NCBI RefSeq assembly: GCF_029222905.1
Contig: NZ_JARHUE010000005.1
Span: 124,001-188,000 of the forward strand
Origin: Neptuniibacter sp. CAU 1671
Lineage (GTDB): Bacteria > Pseudomonadota > Gammaproteobacteria > Pseudomonadales > Balneatricaceae
Reading direction: 5' to 3'
DNA length: 64,000 bases
The notes beneath the pieces are model-generated. The model saw only the letters and a list, made by a program, of their open reading frames with translations, did no database searches and had not been told where the DNA came from. This document shows positions 29,914 to 40,831 of the stretch, in pieces. Numbering within the stretch: the first letter of the stretch is position 1; each line of letters starts with the position of its first letter. The position numbers and the translations under genes were made by a program.

Positions 29914-30798
29914 ATGTTTGGCAAATGCATCAAACTGATCGGCCTGCTTCTGCTGGCCGCACCAGCCGTCGCCGACAGCCTGGTGCTGGCACAACTCAGC
30001 GACCAGCCGAAAAAAGACTATAAACAGCTGCGCCCGATGGTGAAGTATGTGGCTGAACAGCTACATCCCTACGGCATCACCGATGGCGAAGTCATGTTGT
30101 TCTCTACCCGGCAGGCACTGATTGAGGCGGTCAGGGCGGGCCAGGTACACTGGATTACAGAAACCCCGCTGACGGCTGCCTACCTGATTCATGAAGCGAA
30201 TGCCCGGCCTCTGCTAACCAAATGGAAAAACGGTCAGCAGAGTTACCAGACTCTGATCTTCAGCCACCGTGACAGCAATGTTAAAACCATCAACGATCTG
30301 AGCGGCAAACGGATTGCCTTCGAACACCCGGATTCGTTTAGCAGTTACTATCTGCCCCGCATGATCCTGGAACAGGCGGGGATGCAACTGCAGTTACTCG
30401 ACAGCTTCAATGCGCCGGTTGAGACCGGGAAAGTGGGCTACCGCTTCAGCCGTAACGAGACAAATAATGCCTTATGGGTTCGTGCTGGCCTGGTAGAGGC
30501 TGGCGCCCTGAATGATGGAGACTGGCAAAACAGCTCCCGGGTACCTGACGATCTGAAGTCAGAAATGAGAATAATCTACCGTTCAAAGACCTACCCACGC
30601 AGTCTGGAAATGGTCAGCGATTCCCTTAACGAGGAACGCGCCACTGCTCTCAAGCAAACCCTGCTGAACCTCAATAATTCAAACCAGGCAGCCCTGCTGC
30701 ATCGCTACGAAAAAAGCACCGGCTTTTCAGAACCTCAGGCAGACCTGCAAGAGCTGCTGAGGGAGATCTACCATAACAGCCGGAGGTGGCAGCCTTGA
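29914..30798 (+). CDS. PhnD-like periplasmic substrate-binding protein
   Basis: 294 residues from ATG 29914. A signal peptide (about 1-20, ending AVA/DS) precedes a two-lobed fold of the phosphate/phosphite/phosphonate-binding PhnD family, with the marker text SHRDSNVKTINDLSGKRIAFEHPDS near 115. No ABC permease or ATPase is encoded nearby. Its last four bases overlap the start of a membrane GGDEF-EAL gene, so it probably serves as the ligand-sensing partner of that enzyme rather than as a transporter part. Confidence 0.8.
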   Translation: MFGKCIKLIGLLLLAAPAVADSLVLAQLSDQPKKDYKQLRPMVKYVAEQLHPYGITDGEVMLFSTRQALIEAVRAGQVHWITETPLTAAYLIHEANARPLLTKWKNGQQSYQTLIFSHRDSNVKTINDLSGKRIAFEHPDSFSSYYLPRMILEQAGMQLQLLDSFNAPVETGKVGYRFSRNETNNALWVRAGLVEAGALNDGDWQNSSRVPDDLKSEMRIIYRSKTYPRSLEMVSDSLNEERATALKQTLLNLNNSNQAALLHRYEKSTGFSEPQADLQELLREIYHNSRRWQP

Positions 30799-32939
30799 GT
30801 CGCTCAATTTCCGGCAAATATACTGGCCTGCTGACCGGGATTATTTTGTTGACCGGCATCAGCATCCTGCTGATTAATCTGCATTATCTGGAAGACTACT
30901 CTGAGCAGTCGATCCACAACAGTCAGCAGCAGCTGGATGAGCTGATGCGCCAACAGCAGATGAGCGATGCCGAATTGATGGCCTCGACCCTGGCCGAAAA
31001 CCTGCAGGAGGCTGTATATCATTACGACTTCAGCGGCATGGCCGAATTGATGCGCGGCCTGAACAACAGCGGCAAGCTGCTCTATACCTACATCTATGAT
31101 CAACAGGGCAACGTGTTACACGACGGCACTGATGCACTGACCCACTTTGGCAAACCGGTACATCAGCTCCTGCCCTCAGGACTCGGTCCCAGCCTGACCC
31201 GGCAGGTGGTTAAAATTGACAAAACCATTCATGTTGCCCACCCCATCAGCTCCGGAGACGCTACCTTTGCAGCGCTTCGGCTCGGACTAACCTACCCGAG
31301 GGCCGAACAACAGCTAACCAAATTGCAGCAGCAGCTGGCCTCCGATGAACGTAAATTGAGAAGCAGGATACTGGTAACCTCGCTGGGGGTTATCGCCGTA
31401 CTGCTGCTGATTACAACCCTACTCATGGTACAGGTCTCCCGCCGCCTGCTGCGCCCTATTCAACAGCTGGCGCAACGTTGCCGGCTCTATGCTGCCGGTG
31501 ACAATCGGGTGAGCTTTCATCTGGGTCGGGAAGATGAGTTTGGTGAACTGAGTGATGCCCTGGATCATATGAAGCAGATCATCACCGAATCACGCGCTGA
31601 AGTGGAAAAGCTGGCCTATCTTGATCCGCTTACTCACCTGCCTAACCGACGCATGTTTGCTGAAGAGCTGGACAGTCTGATTCAGTGGTCTGAACGACAC
31701 CAGCACAAACTGGCCGTCCTGTTTATCGACCTGGATGAATTCAAGCATGTCAACGATCTCGCCGGCCATGATGTAGGTGACCAGTTGCTGAAGATGGTGG
31801 CGGAACGCCTGCAGTCTCTGCTGAAGAACCTGGGCGAAGAGATAGATTTCCCGGTACCTGAAAGTCTGCTGCTGGCGCGTCTTGGGGGCGATGAATTCGT
31901 CATGACATTGCCAGCTTACAAACGGGAATCCGACATCAACAGTATTGCGGGCCAGATCCAGAACACCCTGGAGCAGGACTTTATCATCGATGAGGTCCGT
32001 TACGATGTTTCGGCCAGTGTCGGTATTACCCTCTACCCGGAAATGGCCACCAACAGCAGTGAGCTGCTGCAGCAGGCCGACCTGGCAATGTATGCCGCGA
32101 AATATTCCGGGCGCAAGCGTTTCTGCTTCTATCAACCCGAGCTAAATCACCAGATGACGCATCACCTGCAGATGCAACAAGGCATCCGTGAAGCATTGGA
32201 GCAGCAAAAGCTATTTCTCTGTTACCAGCCGATTTTCAATCTGGATACCGGTCGCATCATCGGTGCGGAGGCGCTGTTACGCTGGCGGCATCCGGACAAA
32301 GGCTTAATACCACCGGGCGAATTTATTCCGGTGATTGAAAAAACTCACCTGATCACCCCGGTAACCCGCTGGGTTCTGGATCAGGCTGCCAAGGATATGC
32401 AAAAAATCCGGCCGATGCTGGATCAGTTCAAACTGTCAGTAAATATCTCCGGTGGCGCACTGCTTGAACAAACGGTACAGGAAAAGATCTCCGCTACCGT
32501 TGAAGCCTTCTCTTCTCCGGGGCACCGCCTGCATCTGGAGATCACCGAAACCAGCATGATGGAAAACATCGACGATTGCTCCCGCGTCCTTGCCGAGTGG
32601 AAAAAGGCCGGCGCAGCCATCTGGATCGATGACTTCGGTACCGGCTACTCTTCTCTGAACTACCTTCATAGCCTGCCGATTGACGGCCTTAAAATTGATA
32701 AAAGTTTTGTCCAGGCCATAAACCCTGGCCAGCCATCCCAGGTTATTGAAACCATTATCACACTGGCCCGCTCCCTGGGGCTGGATACCATATCCGAAGG
32801 CATCGAAACCCAGCAGCAGCGCCAGACCGTGCTGGATCTCGGCAGTCACTTTGGTCAGGGCTACCTGCTGGCACGGCCGATGACGCTTGATCAGTTACTC
32901 ACCATGTTAAAACAAGAGATTAGCAATGCTTCGGTTTAA
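30795..32939 (+). CDS. Membrane-bound GGDEF-EAL c-di-GMP enzyme
   Basis: 714 residues from TTG 30795, chosen because GGAGG lies eight bases upstream and TTGA overlaps the previous stop; the GTG at 30786 falls inside that Shine-Dalgarno. Membrane helix near 9-30, periplasmic sensor to about 190, second helix near 195-213, HAMP, then GGDEF (active site RLGGDEFVM) and EAL (GAEALLRW, plus DDFGTGYSSLNYL) domains. Both catalytic signatures look intact, so it could both make and break c-di-GMP. The overlap with the PhnD-like gene suggests control by that periplasmic protein. Confidence 0.88.
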   Translation: MSRSISGKYTGLLTGIILLTGISILLINLHYLEDYSEQSIHNSQQQLDELMRQQQMSDAELMASTLAENLQEAVYHYDFSGMAELMRGLNNSGKLLYTYIYDQQGNVLHDGTDALTHFGKPVHQLLPSGLGPSLTRQVVKIDKTIHVAHPISSGDATFAALRLGLTYPRAEQQLTKLQQQLASDERKLRSRILVTSLGVIAVLLLITTLLMVQVSRRLLRPIQQLAQRCRLYAAGDNRVSFHLGREDEFGELSDALDHMKQIITESRAEVEKLAYLDPLTHLPNRRMFAEELDSLIQWSERHQHKLAVLFIDLDEFKHVNDLAGHDVGDQLLKMVAERLQSLLKNLGEEIDFPVPESLLLARLGGDEFVMTLPAYKRESDINSIAGQIQNTLEQDFIIDEVRYDVSASVGITLYPEMATNSSELLQQADLAMYAAKYSGRKRFCFYQPELNHQMTHHLQMQQGIREALEQQKLFLCYQPIFNLDTGRIIGAEALLRWRHPDKGLIPPGEFIPVIEKTHLITPVTRWVLDQAAKDMQKIRPMLDQFKLSVNISGGALLEQTVQEKISATVEAFSSPGHRLHLEITETSMMENIDDCSRVLAEWKKAGAAIWIDDFGTGYSSLNYLHSLPIDGLKIDKSFVQAINPGQPSQVIETIITLARSLGLDTISEGIETQQQRQTVLDLGSHFGQGYLLARPMTLDQLLTMLKQEISNASV

Positions 32940-33849
32940 ACGTTTTATTCTGATCGCTGTCCTCGCCACCACTCCACTCACAGCGACCGCGATCGACTGG
33001 GAGATTAAGTCCGATCTCAATTACACCGACGGCGCCCGTTCCAACCAGATCAAGTATGACGGTGGCAGCTTTGACGAACGGGTGGTAAAGAAAAAACGCA
33101 AAACTGAGCTGAAAACCGTTCTGGTTGCCAGCTTTAAGCCCTCCATTATGGGGCTGGATTACCAATTACGGGCCGGGTACAACTGGGAACAGAATCGCGA
33201 CAGCGAGCGGGAATACCGGGAAGACGGTTCGCTGAAAAAAGATAAATCGCGCACCGAATATGACCGTCTCAGCTTTATTGGTGCCGGCCTGAGCTTCAAA
33301 AGCGATCCGTTTCTAGGCGCCGATCTCTGGCGGATCAAGACCCGTTATGATCGCTACTTCCATATTGCCTATGGCGCTTCAGAACTCCGGGAAGACGCAA
33401 AAGCCCGTTCCGGCAGCCTTGATGGCTATGAGTGGAAGGTAAAGCTGGAAGGGGAATACTCTACCCCCTGGATCAGTCTCTATCTTCTGCCGCGCTTGGA
33501 ATACAAGGAGGAGCGTTTCAGCGACTGGTACAACAAAGGCCGCGACCGGCGGGAAGAGGCCGAAAAAGAACAGCAATATGAACTGGGTCTATTCCTGGAC
33601 TGGATTACTCCCCTGGACGGCTGGGAGCTGAGAGTCGGCCCATACTGGCAGAGAGAACTGGACGCAGAAAAGGATCTGGATGATGGCAACTGGGGCTGGG
33701 AAGACGATGAGCGATGGCTGGCACGTATTGAATTGGAATACGAAAGCCCGCTGCCCGGTTTTGAGCTGGAGTTTAATGTAGAACAACACCTCAATGGCGA
33801 AGACCAGAACGAACGCAAATATAATCTTGAACTCAGCTACGAGTTCTGA
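32926..33849 (+). CDS. Outer-membrane beta-barrel protein of unknown family
   Basis: 307 residues. A signal peptide ends near TATA/IDWE. The rest alternates polar and hydrophobic residues, is rich in Tyr, Trp, Glu and Arg, and ends ELSYEF with the terminal Phe recognised by the BAM complex. About 12 strands seem possible. The start overlaps the GGDEF-EAL stop by 14 bases, so it belongs to the same operon. Unusually rich in charged pairs in the loops. I recognise no specific family. Confidence 0.65.
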   Translation: MLRFKRFILIAVLATTPLTATAIDWEIKSDLNYTDGARSNQIKYDGGSFDERVVKKKRKTELKTVLVASFKPSIMGLDYQLRAGYNWEQNRDSEREYREDGSLKKDKSRTEYDRLSFIGAGLSFKSDPFLGADLWRIKTRYDRYFHIAYGASELREDAKARSGSLDGYEWKVKLEGEYSTPWISLYLLPRLEYKEERFSDWYNKGRDRREEAEKEQQYELGLFLDWITPLDGWELRVGPYWQRELDAEKDLDDGNWGWEDDERWLARIELEYESPLPGFELEFNVEQHLNGEDQNERKYNLELSYEF

Positions 33850-34010
33850 GGCTTAATGCTGGAGCTACGCGCTCATGCACCGCCGCTGGATGATGCCGTC
33901 AAACCAGAAAGGTTGTTGAAGTTGAACCCTCCCGAATATCAGATACCGGTTCATCCGGTTGCCCCAGCCCGGCTTCCGGCCGGGACACAAATAACAATTT
34001 AGGACATACC

Positions 34011-35087
34011 ATGACAAAAACTTTGATCGCCGTCGCTGTGCTGATAGCGACACCGTTCAGTGCCGTTCACGCCGCTGAAGACGCTGAGGTTTTCGCGAAT
34101 CTGCGTTCCGGTATTATCAGCAGCGAAGACGCAGATGGAGACAACACCAGCGCCACAGCGATTGGTGGCAAGTTTGGTTTTATCTCACCGCAGAAGAGCG
34201 GTTTTCGAGCCGGAGCCACGCTATACACCACCCAGAAACTGAGTCATGACGATAACAATGAATTCTTTGACTCCAAAGGCAGTGGCTACACCATTCTGGG
34301 CGAAGCCTACATTCAATTCGAATTTCCATACCACCAGATTAAAGTGGGGCGTTTTCTGTTCGACTCCCCCCATGCCGATACCGATGATATCCGCATGATT
34401 CCGAACACCTTCCAGGGCGCCATGCTGACCAATACCAGCTTTGCCCATACTGAAGTCACACTGGCCTGGCTGGATCGCTGGTCCGGTGTCGGCGCAGACA
34501 GACCGGAAGACTTCAATCGCATTAATGACGATGAGGGCCTGTTTGTAGCCGGTATCAACAATGACAGCATTGAGAACCTCGGCCTGCAGGCCTGGTATTA
34601 CTATGCCGACGATCTGGCAAGCTGGTTTTACACTGAAGCCCTGTATGAAACCGACGCGTTTACCCTTGGTGCGCAGTTCGGCTCACAGGATGATGAAACC
34701 GCAGACAACTCCGGCAATGACGGAGATGTCTGGGGGTTACTGGCCAGTGTCAACATTGCCGACCTGACCTTCAGTGCCACTTACAACAGGGTTTCCGGCA
34801 CCGTGATTAACGGCTTAGGTGGCGGCCCTTACTTTACCTCTGCCGATGATCACACCATAGAAGGCGTTGAAGATGAAAAAGCTTTCGGACTGGGTGTTGA
34901 ATACAGCGGCATCGATCAACTGACACTGGCGGTTTACCATCTGGATCTGGACCAGCAGGAAAACGAGTGGAACTTTGTCGCCGGATACGAATTGAATGAT
35001 GCATGGTCATTTGAATTCGTTCATCTCGACATGAGCGATGACGGTAAATCCAGCCGCCTGATCATGAACTACAGCTTCGATATCTGA
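34011..35087 (+). CDS. OprD-like outer-membrane porin
   Basis: 358 residues with a signal peptide (about 1-22, VHA/AED) and a strongly acidic beta-barrel pattern. IKVGRFLFDSPHADTDDIRMIPNTFQGA near 105 matches the conserved core of OprD/MOMP-type substrate-specific porins, which carry out passive uptake of small organic acids or peptides. It ends NYSFDI, lacking a terminal Phe. It lies 161 bases after the barrel gene with its own region upstream, so cotranscription is uncertain. Shorter than OprD (about 420). Confidence 0.7.
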   Translation: MTKTLIAVAVLIATPFSAVHAAEDAEVFANLRSGIISSEDADGDNTSATAIGGKFGFISPQKSGFRAGATLYTTQKLSHDDNNEFFDSKGSGYTILGEAYIQFEFPYHQIKVGRFLFDSPHADTDDIRMIPNTFQGAMLTNTSFAHTEVTLAWLDRWSGVGADRPEDFNRINDDEGLFVAGINNDSIENLGLQAWYYYADDLASWFYTEALYETDAFTLGAQFGSQDDETADNSGNDGDVWGLLASVNIADLTFSATYNRVSGTVINGLGGGPYFTSADDHTIEGVEDEKAFGLGVEYSGIDQLTLAVYHLDLDQQENEWNFVAGYELNDAWSFEFVHLDMSDDGKSSRLIMNYSFDI

Positions 35088-35100
35088 TCGGTCCCGGCAT

Positions 35101-35128
35101 AAAAAAGGCCGTCACTGACGGCCCTTTT
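35101..35128. terminator. Bidirectional intrinsic terminator
   Basis: AAAAAAGGCCGTCA, C, TGACGGCCCTTTTT between the convergent porin and hisF genes. Confidence 0.9.
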
Positions 35129-35141
35129 TGTGTCCGGCTAG

Positions 35142-35915
35142 TTAAAGCCGCACCTCAATTCCCTTCTCACGCATATAGGCTTTCGCCTGGGGAATGCTGT
35201 ACTCATTGAAATGGAAGATCGACGCCGCCAACACCGCATCTGCCTTGCCTTCGATACAGCCTTCCACCAGATGATCCAGATTACCCACACCACCCGATGC
35301 GATTACCGGCACATTCACCGCATCACTGATGGCACGGGTCAGTGGGATGTCATAGCCGTTTTTAACACCGTCCTGATCCATGGAGGTCAGCAGGATCTCA
35401 CCCGCGCCCAGACCTACCATCTTTTTCGCCCACTCAATGGCATCCAGTCCGGTCGGTTTACGGCCGCCGTGAGTAAAGATCTCCCAGCGATCTGGTTCGC
35501 CCGCTGCAGACACCTTCTTCGCATCAATAGCGACCACGATGCACTGTGAACCGAAACGTTCGGCCGCTTCACGGACAAAATCAGGGTTGGTCACCGCTGC
35601 GGAGTTGATAGAGACCTTATCTGCACCGGCATTCAGCATGGTACGGATATCTTCACAGGTACGGATACCACCACCGACTGTCAGCGGGATAAACACCTGA
35701 GATGCCATCCGCTCAACGGTTTCGACCATGGTGTCACGGCCTTCATGCGTGGCAGTGATATCCAGAAAAGTGATTTCGTCCGCACCCTGCTCATCATACC
35801 GACGGGCAACTTCCACCGGATCACCCGCATCACGGATATCGACAAAGTTGACGCCTTTCACCACCCGTCCATTTTCCACATCCAGACAGGGAATAATGCG
35901 TTTCGCCAATGCCAT
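35142..35915 (-). CDS. hisF: Imidazole glycerol phosphate synthase, cyclase subunit
   Basis: 257 residues, TIM barrel. It starts [21 protein letters not shown] and contains LTVGGGIRT and [13 protein letters not shown], which mark HisF rather than its paralogue HisA. With HisH it forms the imidazole ring of histidine and releases AICAR. GAGG precedes ATG 35915. In related genomes hisA separates hisH from hisF; here the gap is only 38 bases. Confidence 0.97.
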   Translation of the reverse strand: MALAKRIIPCLDVENGRVVKGVNFVDIRDAGDPVEVARRYDEQGADEITFLDITATHEGRDTMVETVERMASQVFIPLTVGGGIRTCEDIRTMLNAGADKVSINSAAVTNPDFVREAAERFGSQCIVVAIDAKKVSAAGEPDRWEIFTHGGRKPTGLDAIEWAKKMVGLGAGEILLTSMDQDGVKNGYDIPLTRAISDAVNVPVIASGGVGNLDHLVEGCIEGKADAVLAASIFHFNEYSIPQAKAYMREKGIEVRL

Positions 35916-35932
35916 GTTAAAACCTCACGCGT

Positions 35933-35956
35933 TGAGCGGCCCTGAAAAGCCGCTCA
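35933..35956. other. 8-bp inverted repeat between hisH and hisF
   Basis: TGAGCGGC, eight-base loop, GCCGCTCA. It spans the hisH stop and most of the gap to hisF, where hisA would be expected. No T-run follows, so it is not a terminator. It may be an RNA-stability or attenuating hairpin, or a scar of gene loss. Confidence 0.6.
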
Positions 35957-36598
35957 GGGTTGACCATTCCAGTTCAGGAAATTTTTCAGAAGCCGCAAAC
36001 CCACCCGCGAGCTTTTCTCCGGGTGAAACTGCACTGCAAAGACATTATCGCGCGCCAGGGCCACGTCAAAATCGATGCCGTAATGACAGGTACCAGCCAC
36101 CAGCTCAGGCTGCGCCGACTGCACCTGATAGCTGTGCACAAAGTAGAAACGGCTGTCCTGCTCAATCTCAGCCCAGAGCGGGTGTGAGATCGACTGGTGG
36201 ACTTCATTCCAGCCCATATGCGGCACCTTAAGGCGTTCACCGTTTTCACGCAGGTCATCACCAAAGTAGCGGACCTGACCGTCAAAATGTGACAGGCATT
36301 CCACGCCGCCATTCTCTTCAGAAGACTGCATCAGGGCCTGCATGCCAACACAGATGCCGAGAAAGGGTTTGCCGGAGGCAATGGCCTGCGCCACCTCACG
36401 GTCCACGCCCCGTTTCAGCATCTCTGCCATACAGTCGCGAATCGCGCCGACTCCGGGCAGAATCACCCGGTCGGCGCTGGCCACCTGCGCGGGGTCCGCA
36501 GTCACACGGACCTCAACACCGGGCTGCACCGTTTCCAGTGCTTTGGCAACCGAGTGCAGGTTGCCCATGCCATAGTCAATTACTGCAACACTGGCCAT
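35954..36598 (-). CDS. hisH: Imidazole glycerol phosphate synthase, glutaminase subunit
   Basis: 214 residues, class I glutamine amidotransferase. The nucleophile cysteine is in FLGICVGMQ (near 83), and the His/Glu of the triad are in [11 protein letters not shown] (near 195). It supplies ammonia to HisF. The start is three bases after the hisB stop. Confidence 0.96.
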   Translation of the reverse strand: MASVAVIDYGMGNLHSVAKALETVQPGVEVRVTADPAQVASADRVILPGVGAIRDCMAEMLKRGVDREVAQAIASGKPFLGICVGMQALMQSSEENGGVECLSHFDGQVRYFGDDLRENGERLKVPHMGWNEVHQSISHPLWAEIEQDSRFYFVHSYQVQSAQPELVAGTCHYGIDFDVALARDNVFAVQFHPEKSSRVGLRLLKNFLNWNGQP

Positions 36599-36601
36599 CG
36601 A

Positions 36602-37195
36602 TCAGAGGCACCCCTTGGTAGATGGCATGGTGCCAGCCGCACGCGGATCAAATTCCAGCGCCTGACGCAGGGCACGGCCAAACGCCTTGAAGATGGTTTC
36701 GGCCTGGTGGTGCGCATTAAACCCTTTCAGGTTATCAATGTGCAGGGTAACACCAGCGTGGTTCACAAAGCCCTGGAAAAACTCCCAGAACAACTGAGTA
36801 TCCAGTTTGCCGATGCTGGCACGGGTAAATTCCACCTTCATGTCCAGACCGGGACGGCCGGAGAAATCCACTACTACGCGGGACAGCGCTTCATCCAGTG
36901 GGCAATAGGCATAACCGTAGCGGGTAATCCCTTTACGATCACCTACCGCTTCCTTGAAGGCCTGACCCAGCGTAATGCCGATATCTTCAACCGTGTGGTG
37001 ATCATCAATGTGATTGTCACCCTTGGCGTCAATCTCAAGATCAATCAGACCATGGCGGGAGATCTGCTCCATCATGTGTTCCAGAAAGGGCACGCCGGTT
37101 TCTGCACGGAACTTGCCAGTGCCATCAATGTTCACAGCAACTGTAATCTGGGTTTCCAGAGTATTCCGGCTGACCGTGGCGGTACGTTCTGCCAT
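36602..37195 (-). CDS. hisB: Imidazoleglycerol-phosphate dehydratase
   Basis: 197 residues, the monofunctional form without the N-terminal phosphatase of enteric HisB. Two histidine clusters, [19 protein letters not shown] and [15 protein letters not shown], bind the two manganese ions, and [15 protein letters not shown] is conserved. GGGAG precedes ATG 37195. It heads the hisB-hisH-hisF run. Confidence 0.97.
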   Translation of the reverse strand: MAERTATVSRNTLETQITVAVNIDGTGKFRAETGVPFLEHMMEQISRHGLIDLEIDAKGDNHIDDHHTVEDIGITLGQAFKEAVGDRKGITRYGYAYCPLDEALSRVVVDFSGRPGLDMKVEFTRASIGKLDTQLFWEFFQGFVNHAGVTLHIDNLKGFNAHHQAETIFKAFGRALRQALEFDPRAAGTMPSTKGCL

Positions 37196-37356
37196 GTTGT
37201 TCTCCCGCTAATCAAATCAAAGCCGGAATTATACAACCATCCCAGAAACCATGCACTTACCGGCCACACAACTCTGAACAGTCATGCTTGATAACATTGA
37301 AAATTAAACGTTTCTGGTTATGCTCAGACAACAAGGTTAATACCAAGGAGAGAATA

Positions 37357-39471
37357 ATGAAGGTTTTGCTCAAGGTCTTTGCTGGCTTAGCCGCCCTGAT
37401 CATCGTTCTGGTGGTCGCTGGCGGTGCCATTCTGGGCGCATTTTTTGACCCCAACGAATACAAACCGGAGATCGAACAGGCCGCTCTCGATAAAGGCGGT
37501 ATTGAACTCAAGATCAATGGTGACATTGGCTGGTCGGTATTCCCCTGGCTGGGCCTGGAAGTCAACCAGATCGACGTAAAGTATCCAAGCAAACCTAAAC
37601 TGGCCAGCCTCAATCAGGCGCAGGTATCGGTCAAACTGCTGGCCCTTTTCTCCGGCAAGGTCGAGATGAAAAGTGTACTGGTTGAAGGACTTGATCTGGC
37701 GCTGGTACAGAACAAGGATGGCTCAAATAACTGGACCGGCAGTGCCAAAGCCTCCACCAAAACTGAAACAGCTCCGGATGCCGCTTCAACCACTGGCGGC
37801 GCAGCTCTGGCGCTGGATATCGAAAGTATCGAAATTAAAAACGGCAAGGTGAGTTATCAGGATCTGGCCAGCGGCATGGAAGCGCTGATTACAGATCTTA
37901 ACCTCACCTCTGGTCAGGTCGTTACCGGTGCGTTCTTCCCGCTGGAACTGGGCTTTACGCTGGAACAGAAACAGGCTGGCGAAAGCCAGATCAAAGTGGT
38001 CAGCCAACTTAAAACCGAAATCCTGCTGGATCTGGAAAAGCAGCTGTATGAGCTGAAAGGCCTGGATTCAGCACTGACCCTCAGCGGCAAACCGCTGGGC
38101 GGCAACAGCCTCGACTTTACCACGCAGGCTAACCTGAAAGCAGACCTGAACAAGCAGCAGGCTGAGATTACCGACCTGACCCTTGCCATGGCCAATCTCA
38201 AGGCTACAGGCAAACTGGCGGTATCTGATTTCGCCAAACCCAGCGTCACCGGTGCCCTCAATCTGGCGGAGTTTGATCTGAATAAACTGCTGGGTGCCCT
38301 CGGTCAGGCCAAAGTAGAAACTGCCGATTCCAGCGCTCTACAAAAAGTCAGCCTGAATGCCGAACTGGGCGGACCTGCCAACACTGTCACGGCTAAAAGC
38401 CTGACTCTGAAGCTGGACGACACCACCTTCAACGGCAACGCAGGCTTTAATCTGGCCACTTCCGGCATCACGCTTAATCTGAAGGGCGACAGTCTGGATG
38501 CTGACCGTTACATGCCGCCAGCCAGCGAAGGCTCGCCAGCAAGCAAACCGGCTGCTGGCGTTCCGGCCACGTATTCCAAAGACCCGGTGATCCCGGTTGA
38601 TACCCTCAAACCACTGAATCTGGACAGCACCATTGGTCTGCAGTCACTCAAAGTCAGCGGCCTCGACATCAGCAATATTGATCTGGCGATCAGCGCCCAC
38701 AACGGCGTAATCAATGCCAGCAAGCTGAATGCGGATATGTATAAAGGCACCCTGCGTAACAGCGCGCAGCTTGACCTTCGCAGTGCCAAACCGACCCTGC
38801 GCGTGCGCAAAAACATCAGTGGTATCGATATGGGCAGCATGCTGATGGCAGTGGCTCAGGTGGATAAGCTGACCGGCACGCTGAACGCTCAGGCTGATAT
38901 CACCACCCGCGGCAACTCGGTATATGACTTTGTAAACACCGCTACCGGCACTTCAAACATCAAGCTGAGCGATGGTGAGATCAAAGGCATTGATGCCGCC
39001 CAGAGCGTCTGTCAGGCGATGAACAATGTCAGCAGTCTGGGTATCGACACGCAGGAAGTGGATCGCTCAACGCCGTTTGCCAATATCAGTGCCACCCTGC
39101 CAATCACCAATGGCGTGATCAACAACAATGACCTGACTGCACAGCTGGATGCCATGGCGCTGAATGGTCGGGGCTTGGTCAACCTGCCACAACAGACACT
39201 GGATTACCGTTTGGGCTTCAAGGTAGAAAAGAACCTGTTCCAGGAAACCTGTTCATTCCCGGATGCGCTGGAAAATGTGGAGATCCCCATCAACTGTAAA
39301 GGCGGTTTTGCCACCCCACCGCAGAAACTGTGCAAACCGGATCTGAGCGTGATCACTGATGCCCTGAAAGCACGAGTGAAAGAAAAAGCCAAAGCCAAGG
39401 TTGAAGAGAAGGTCAACGAAGAGCTGAAAGGCAAACTGGGCGACAAACTGAAGGGGTTACTGGGCCGCTAA
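37357..39471 (+). CDS. AsmA family envelope protein
   Basis: 704 residues from ATG 37357, preceded by AAGGAG. An N-terminal membrane helix (about 5-28) anchors a long periplasmic region with the AsmA N-terminal pattern ([28 protein letters not shown]) and the C-terminal AsmA/DUF748-like half. AsmA-like proteins are bridge-type lipid-transfer or outer-membrane assembly factors. The C-terminus ends in a Lys/Glu-rich helix. Its stop overlaps the mutY start (TAATG), as in Pseudomonas-type genomes. Confidence 0.88.
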   Translation: MKVLLKVFAGLAALIIVLVVAGGAILGAFFDPNEYKPEIEQAALDKGGIELKINGDIGWSVFPWLGLEVNQIDVKYPSKPKLASLNQAQVSVKLLALFSGKVEMKSVLVEGLDLALVQNKDGSNNWTGSAKASTKTETAPDAASTTGGAALALDIESIEIKNGKVSYQDLASGMEALITDLNLTSGQVVTGAFFPLELGFTLEQKQAGESQIKVVSQLKTEILLDLEKQLYELKGLDSALTLSGKPLGGNSLDFTTQANLKADLNKQQAEITDLTLAMANLKATGKLAVSDFAKPSVTGALNLAEFDLNKLLGALGQAKVETADSSALQKVSLNAELGGPANTVTAKSLTLKLDDTTFNGNAGFNLATSGITLNLKGDSLDADRYMPPASEGSPASKPAAGVPATYSKDPVIPVDTLKPLNLDSTIGLQSLKVSGLDISNIDLAISAHNGVINASKLNADMYKGTLRNSAQLDLRSAKPTLRVRKNISGIDMGSMLMAVAQVDKLTGTLNAQADITTRGNSVYDFVNTATGTSNIKLSDGEIKGIDAAQSVCQAMNNVSSLGIDTQEVDRSTPFANISATLPITNGVINNNDLTAQLDAMALNGRGLVNLPQQTLDYRLGFKVEKNLFQETCSFPDALENVEIPINCKGGFATPPQKLCKPDLSVITDALKARVKEKAKAKVEEKVNEELKGKLGDKLKGLLGR

Positions 39472-40541
39472 TGACCCCTGAACAATTCCAACATGCCGTG
39501 CTGTGCTGGTTTGACCAGCATGGCCGGCATGATCTGCCCTGGCAACGGGACAAATCCGCCTACCCGACCTGGATCTCTGAAATTATGTTGCAGCAGACCC
39601 AGGTCACCACAGTGATCCCCTACTTTGAGCGGTTTATGGCACGCTTTCCGGATGTGTATGCACTGGCGGAAGCGCCTATCGACGAAGTACTGCACCTCTG
39701 GACCGGACTGGGCTACTACGCCCGCGCCCGCAATCTGTACAAAGCCGCAAAACAGATCGTCAACCAATACAGCGGTAGCTTTCCGGACACAGTAGAAGAG
39801 ATGGAAACCCTGTCAGGTATCGGACGCTCAACTGCCGGGGCCATTCTCTCGATCAGCAAAGGCGTACATGCCCCCATTCTCGATGGCAACGTAAAACGTG
39901 TACTGGCACGTTTTTATGCACTGGACGGCTGGCCCGGCACCACCGCCAACCAGCAAAAGCTCTGGCACTATGCCAGTCAAAACACGCCGGCTGACCGGGT
40001 AGGCGATTACACTCAGGCGATGATGGATCTGGGCGCCACGCTCTGTACCCGCAGCAAACCCAAGTGCACCGAGTGTCCATTACAAGCAGCCTGTCAGGCC
40101 CTGGCACAACAACGCACGCATGAACTGCCTGCCCCCCGGCCGAAAAAAGTGCTGCCGGTTAAACAGACCCATATGCTGCTGTTTCAGGATTTGGCGGAAG
40201 AGAGCGTACTGCTTTATCAACGTCCTCCCAGCGGTTTATGGGGCGGATTATGGAGTCTGCCCGAAACTCAGGACCTCAGAGACCTGACCGCAGCCACCGG
40301 TCTGATCGCTGATGAAACCGCTTTTCAGCCGCTGGCACCCTTACGCCATACCTTCAGTCACTTCCATCTGGATATCACCCCGGTGCTGGCCAAACTGAAA
40401 GACCCCACAGACTGTGTCATGGAAGCCGGGCCGCTGCTCTGGTATAACTTACGCCAACCGCAAAATGTCGGCCTGGCTGCCCCTGTGAAAAAACTACTGC
40501 AGCAACTGGCCCGCCAACCCGCTTTAAGGCTGGAGAATTAA
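39471..40541 (+). CDS. mutY: A/G-specific adenine glycosylase
   Basis: 356 residues. MutY removes adenine mispaired with 8-oxoguanine. [14 protein letters not shown] (near 36) carries the catalytic Glu, [14 protein letters not shown] the helix-hairpin-helix, [10 protein letters not shown] the catalytic Asp, and C-x6-C-x2-C-x5-C near 195-211 the [4Fe-4S] cluster. A C-terminal NUDIX-like domain (about 230-345) recognises 8-oxoG. It is coupled to the upstream AsmA gene and abuts yggX. Confidence 0.97.
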   Translation: MTPEQFQHAVLCWFDQHGRHDLPWQRDKSAYPTWISEIMLQQTQVTTVIPYFERFMARFPDVYALAEAPIDEVLHLWTGLGYYARARNLYKAAKQIVNQYSGSFPDTVEEMETLSGIGRSTAGAILSISKGVHAPILDGNVKRVLARFYALDGWPGTTANQQKLWHYASQNTPADRVGDYTQAMMDLGATLCTRSKPKCTECPLQAACQALAQQRTHELPAPRPKKVLPVKQTHMLLFQDLAEESVLLYQRPPSGLWGGLWSLPETQDLRDLTAATGLIADETAFQPLAPLRHTFSHFHLDITPVLAKLKDPTDCVMEAGPLLWYNLRQPQNVGLAAPVKKLLQQLARQPALRLEN

Positions 40542-40814
40542 ATGAGCCGCACCGTGTTATGCCGTAAATACAAAAAGGAACTGGAAGGACTGGAGCGCCC
40601 ACCTTATCCGGGCCCGAAAGGTCAGGAAATTTTTGATACTGTTTCCAAGCAGGCATGGCAGGAATGGACCGACCACCAGACCATGCTGATCAACGAAAAA
40701 CACCTCAGCCTGATGGACCCCAAAACCCGTGTTTTCCTGCAGGAAGAGATGGAAAAATTCATGGATGGCGAAGATTACGAGAAGGCTGAAGGCTACGTTC
40801 CACCTTCAAAATAA
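40542..40814 (+). CDS. yggX: Fe(2+)-trafficking/oxidative damage protection protein YggX
   Basis: 90 residues starting one base after the mutY stop. [31 protein letters not shown] is family-typical, as is the single cysteine at position 7, which is implicated in protection of iron-sulfur clusters. The mutY-yggX pairing is conserved and links DNA and Fe-S protection from oxidation. Confidence 0.96.
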   Translation: MSRTVLCRKYKKELEGLERPPYPGPKGQEIFDTVSKQAWQEWTDHQTMLINEKHLSLMDPKTRVFLQEEMEKFMDGEDYEKAEGYVPPSK

Positions 40815-40831
40815 TTTTTGTTATCAGGCGC

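Noticed and set aside
35142-35915. The gene might be hisA rather than hisF
   Set aside because: The IIPCLDV start, the NGYD motif and length match HisF, not HisA.
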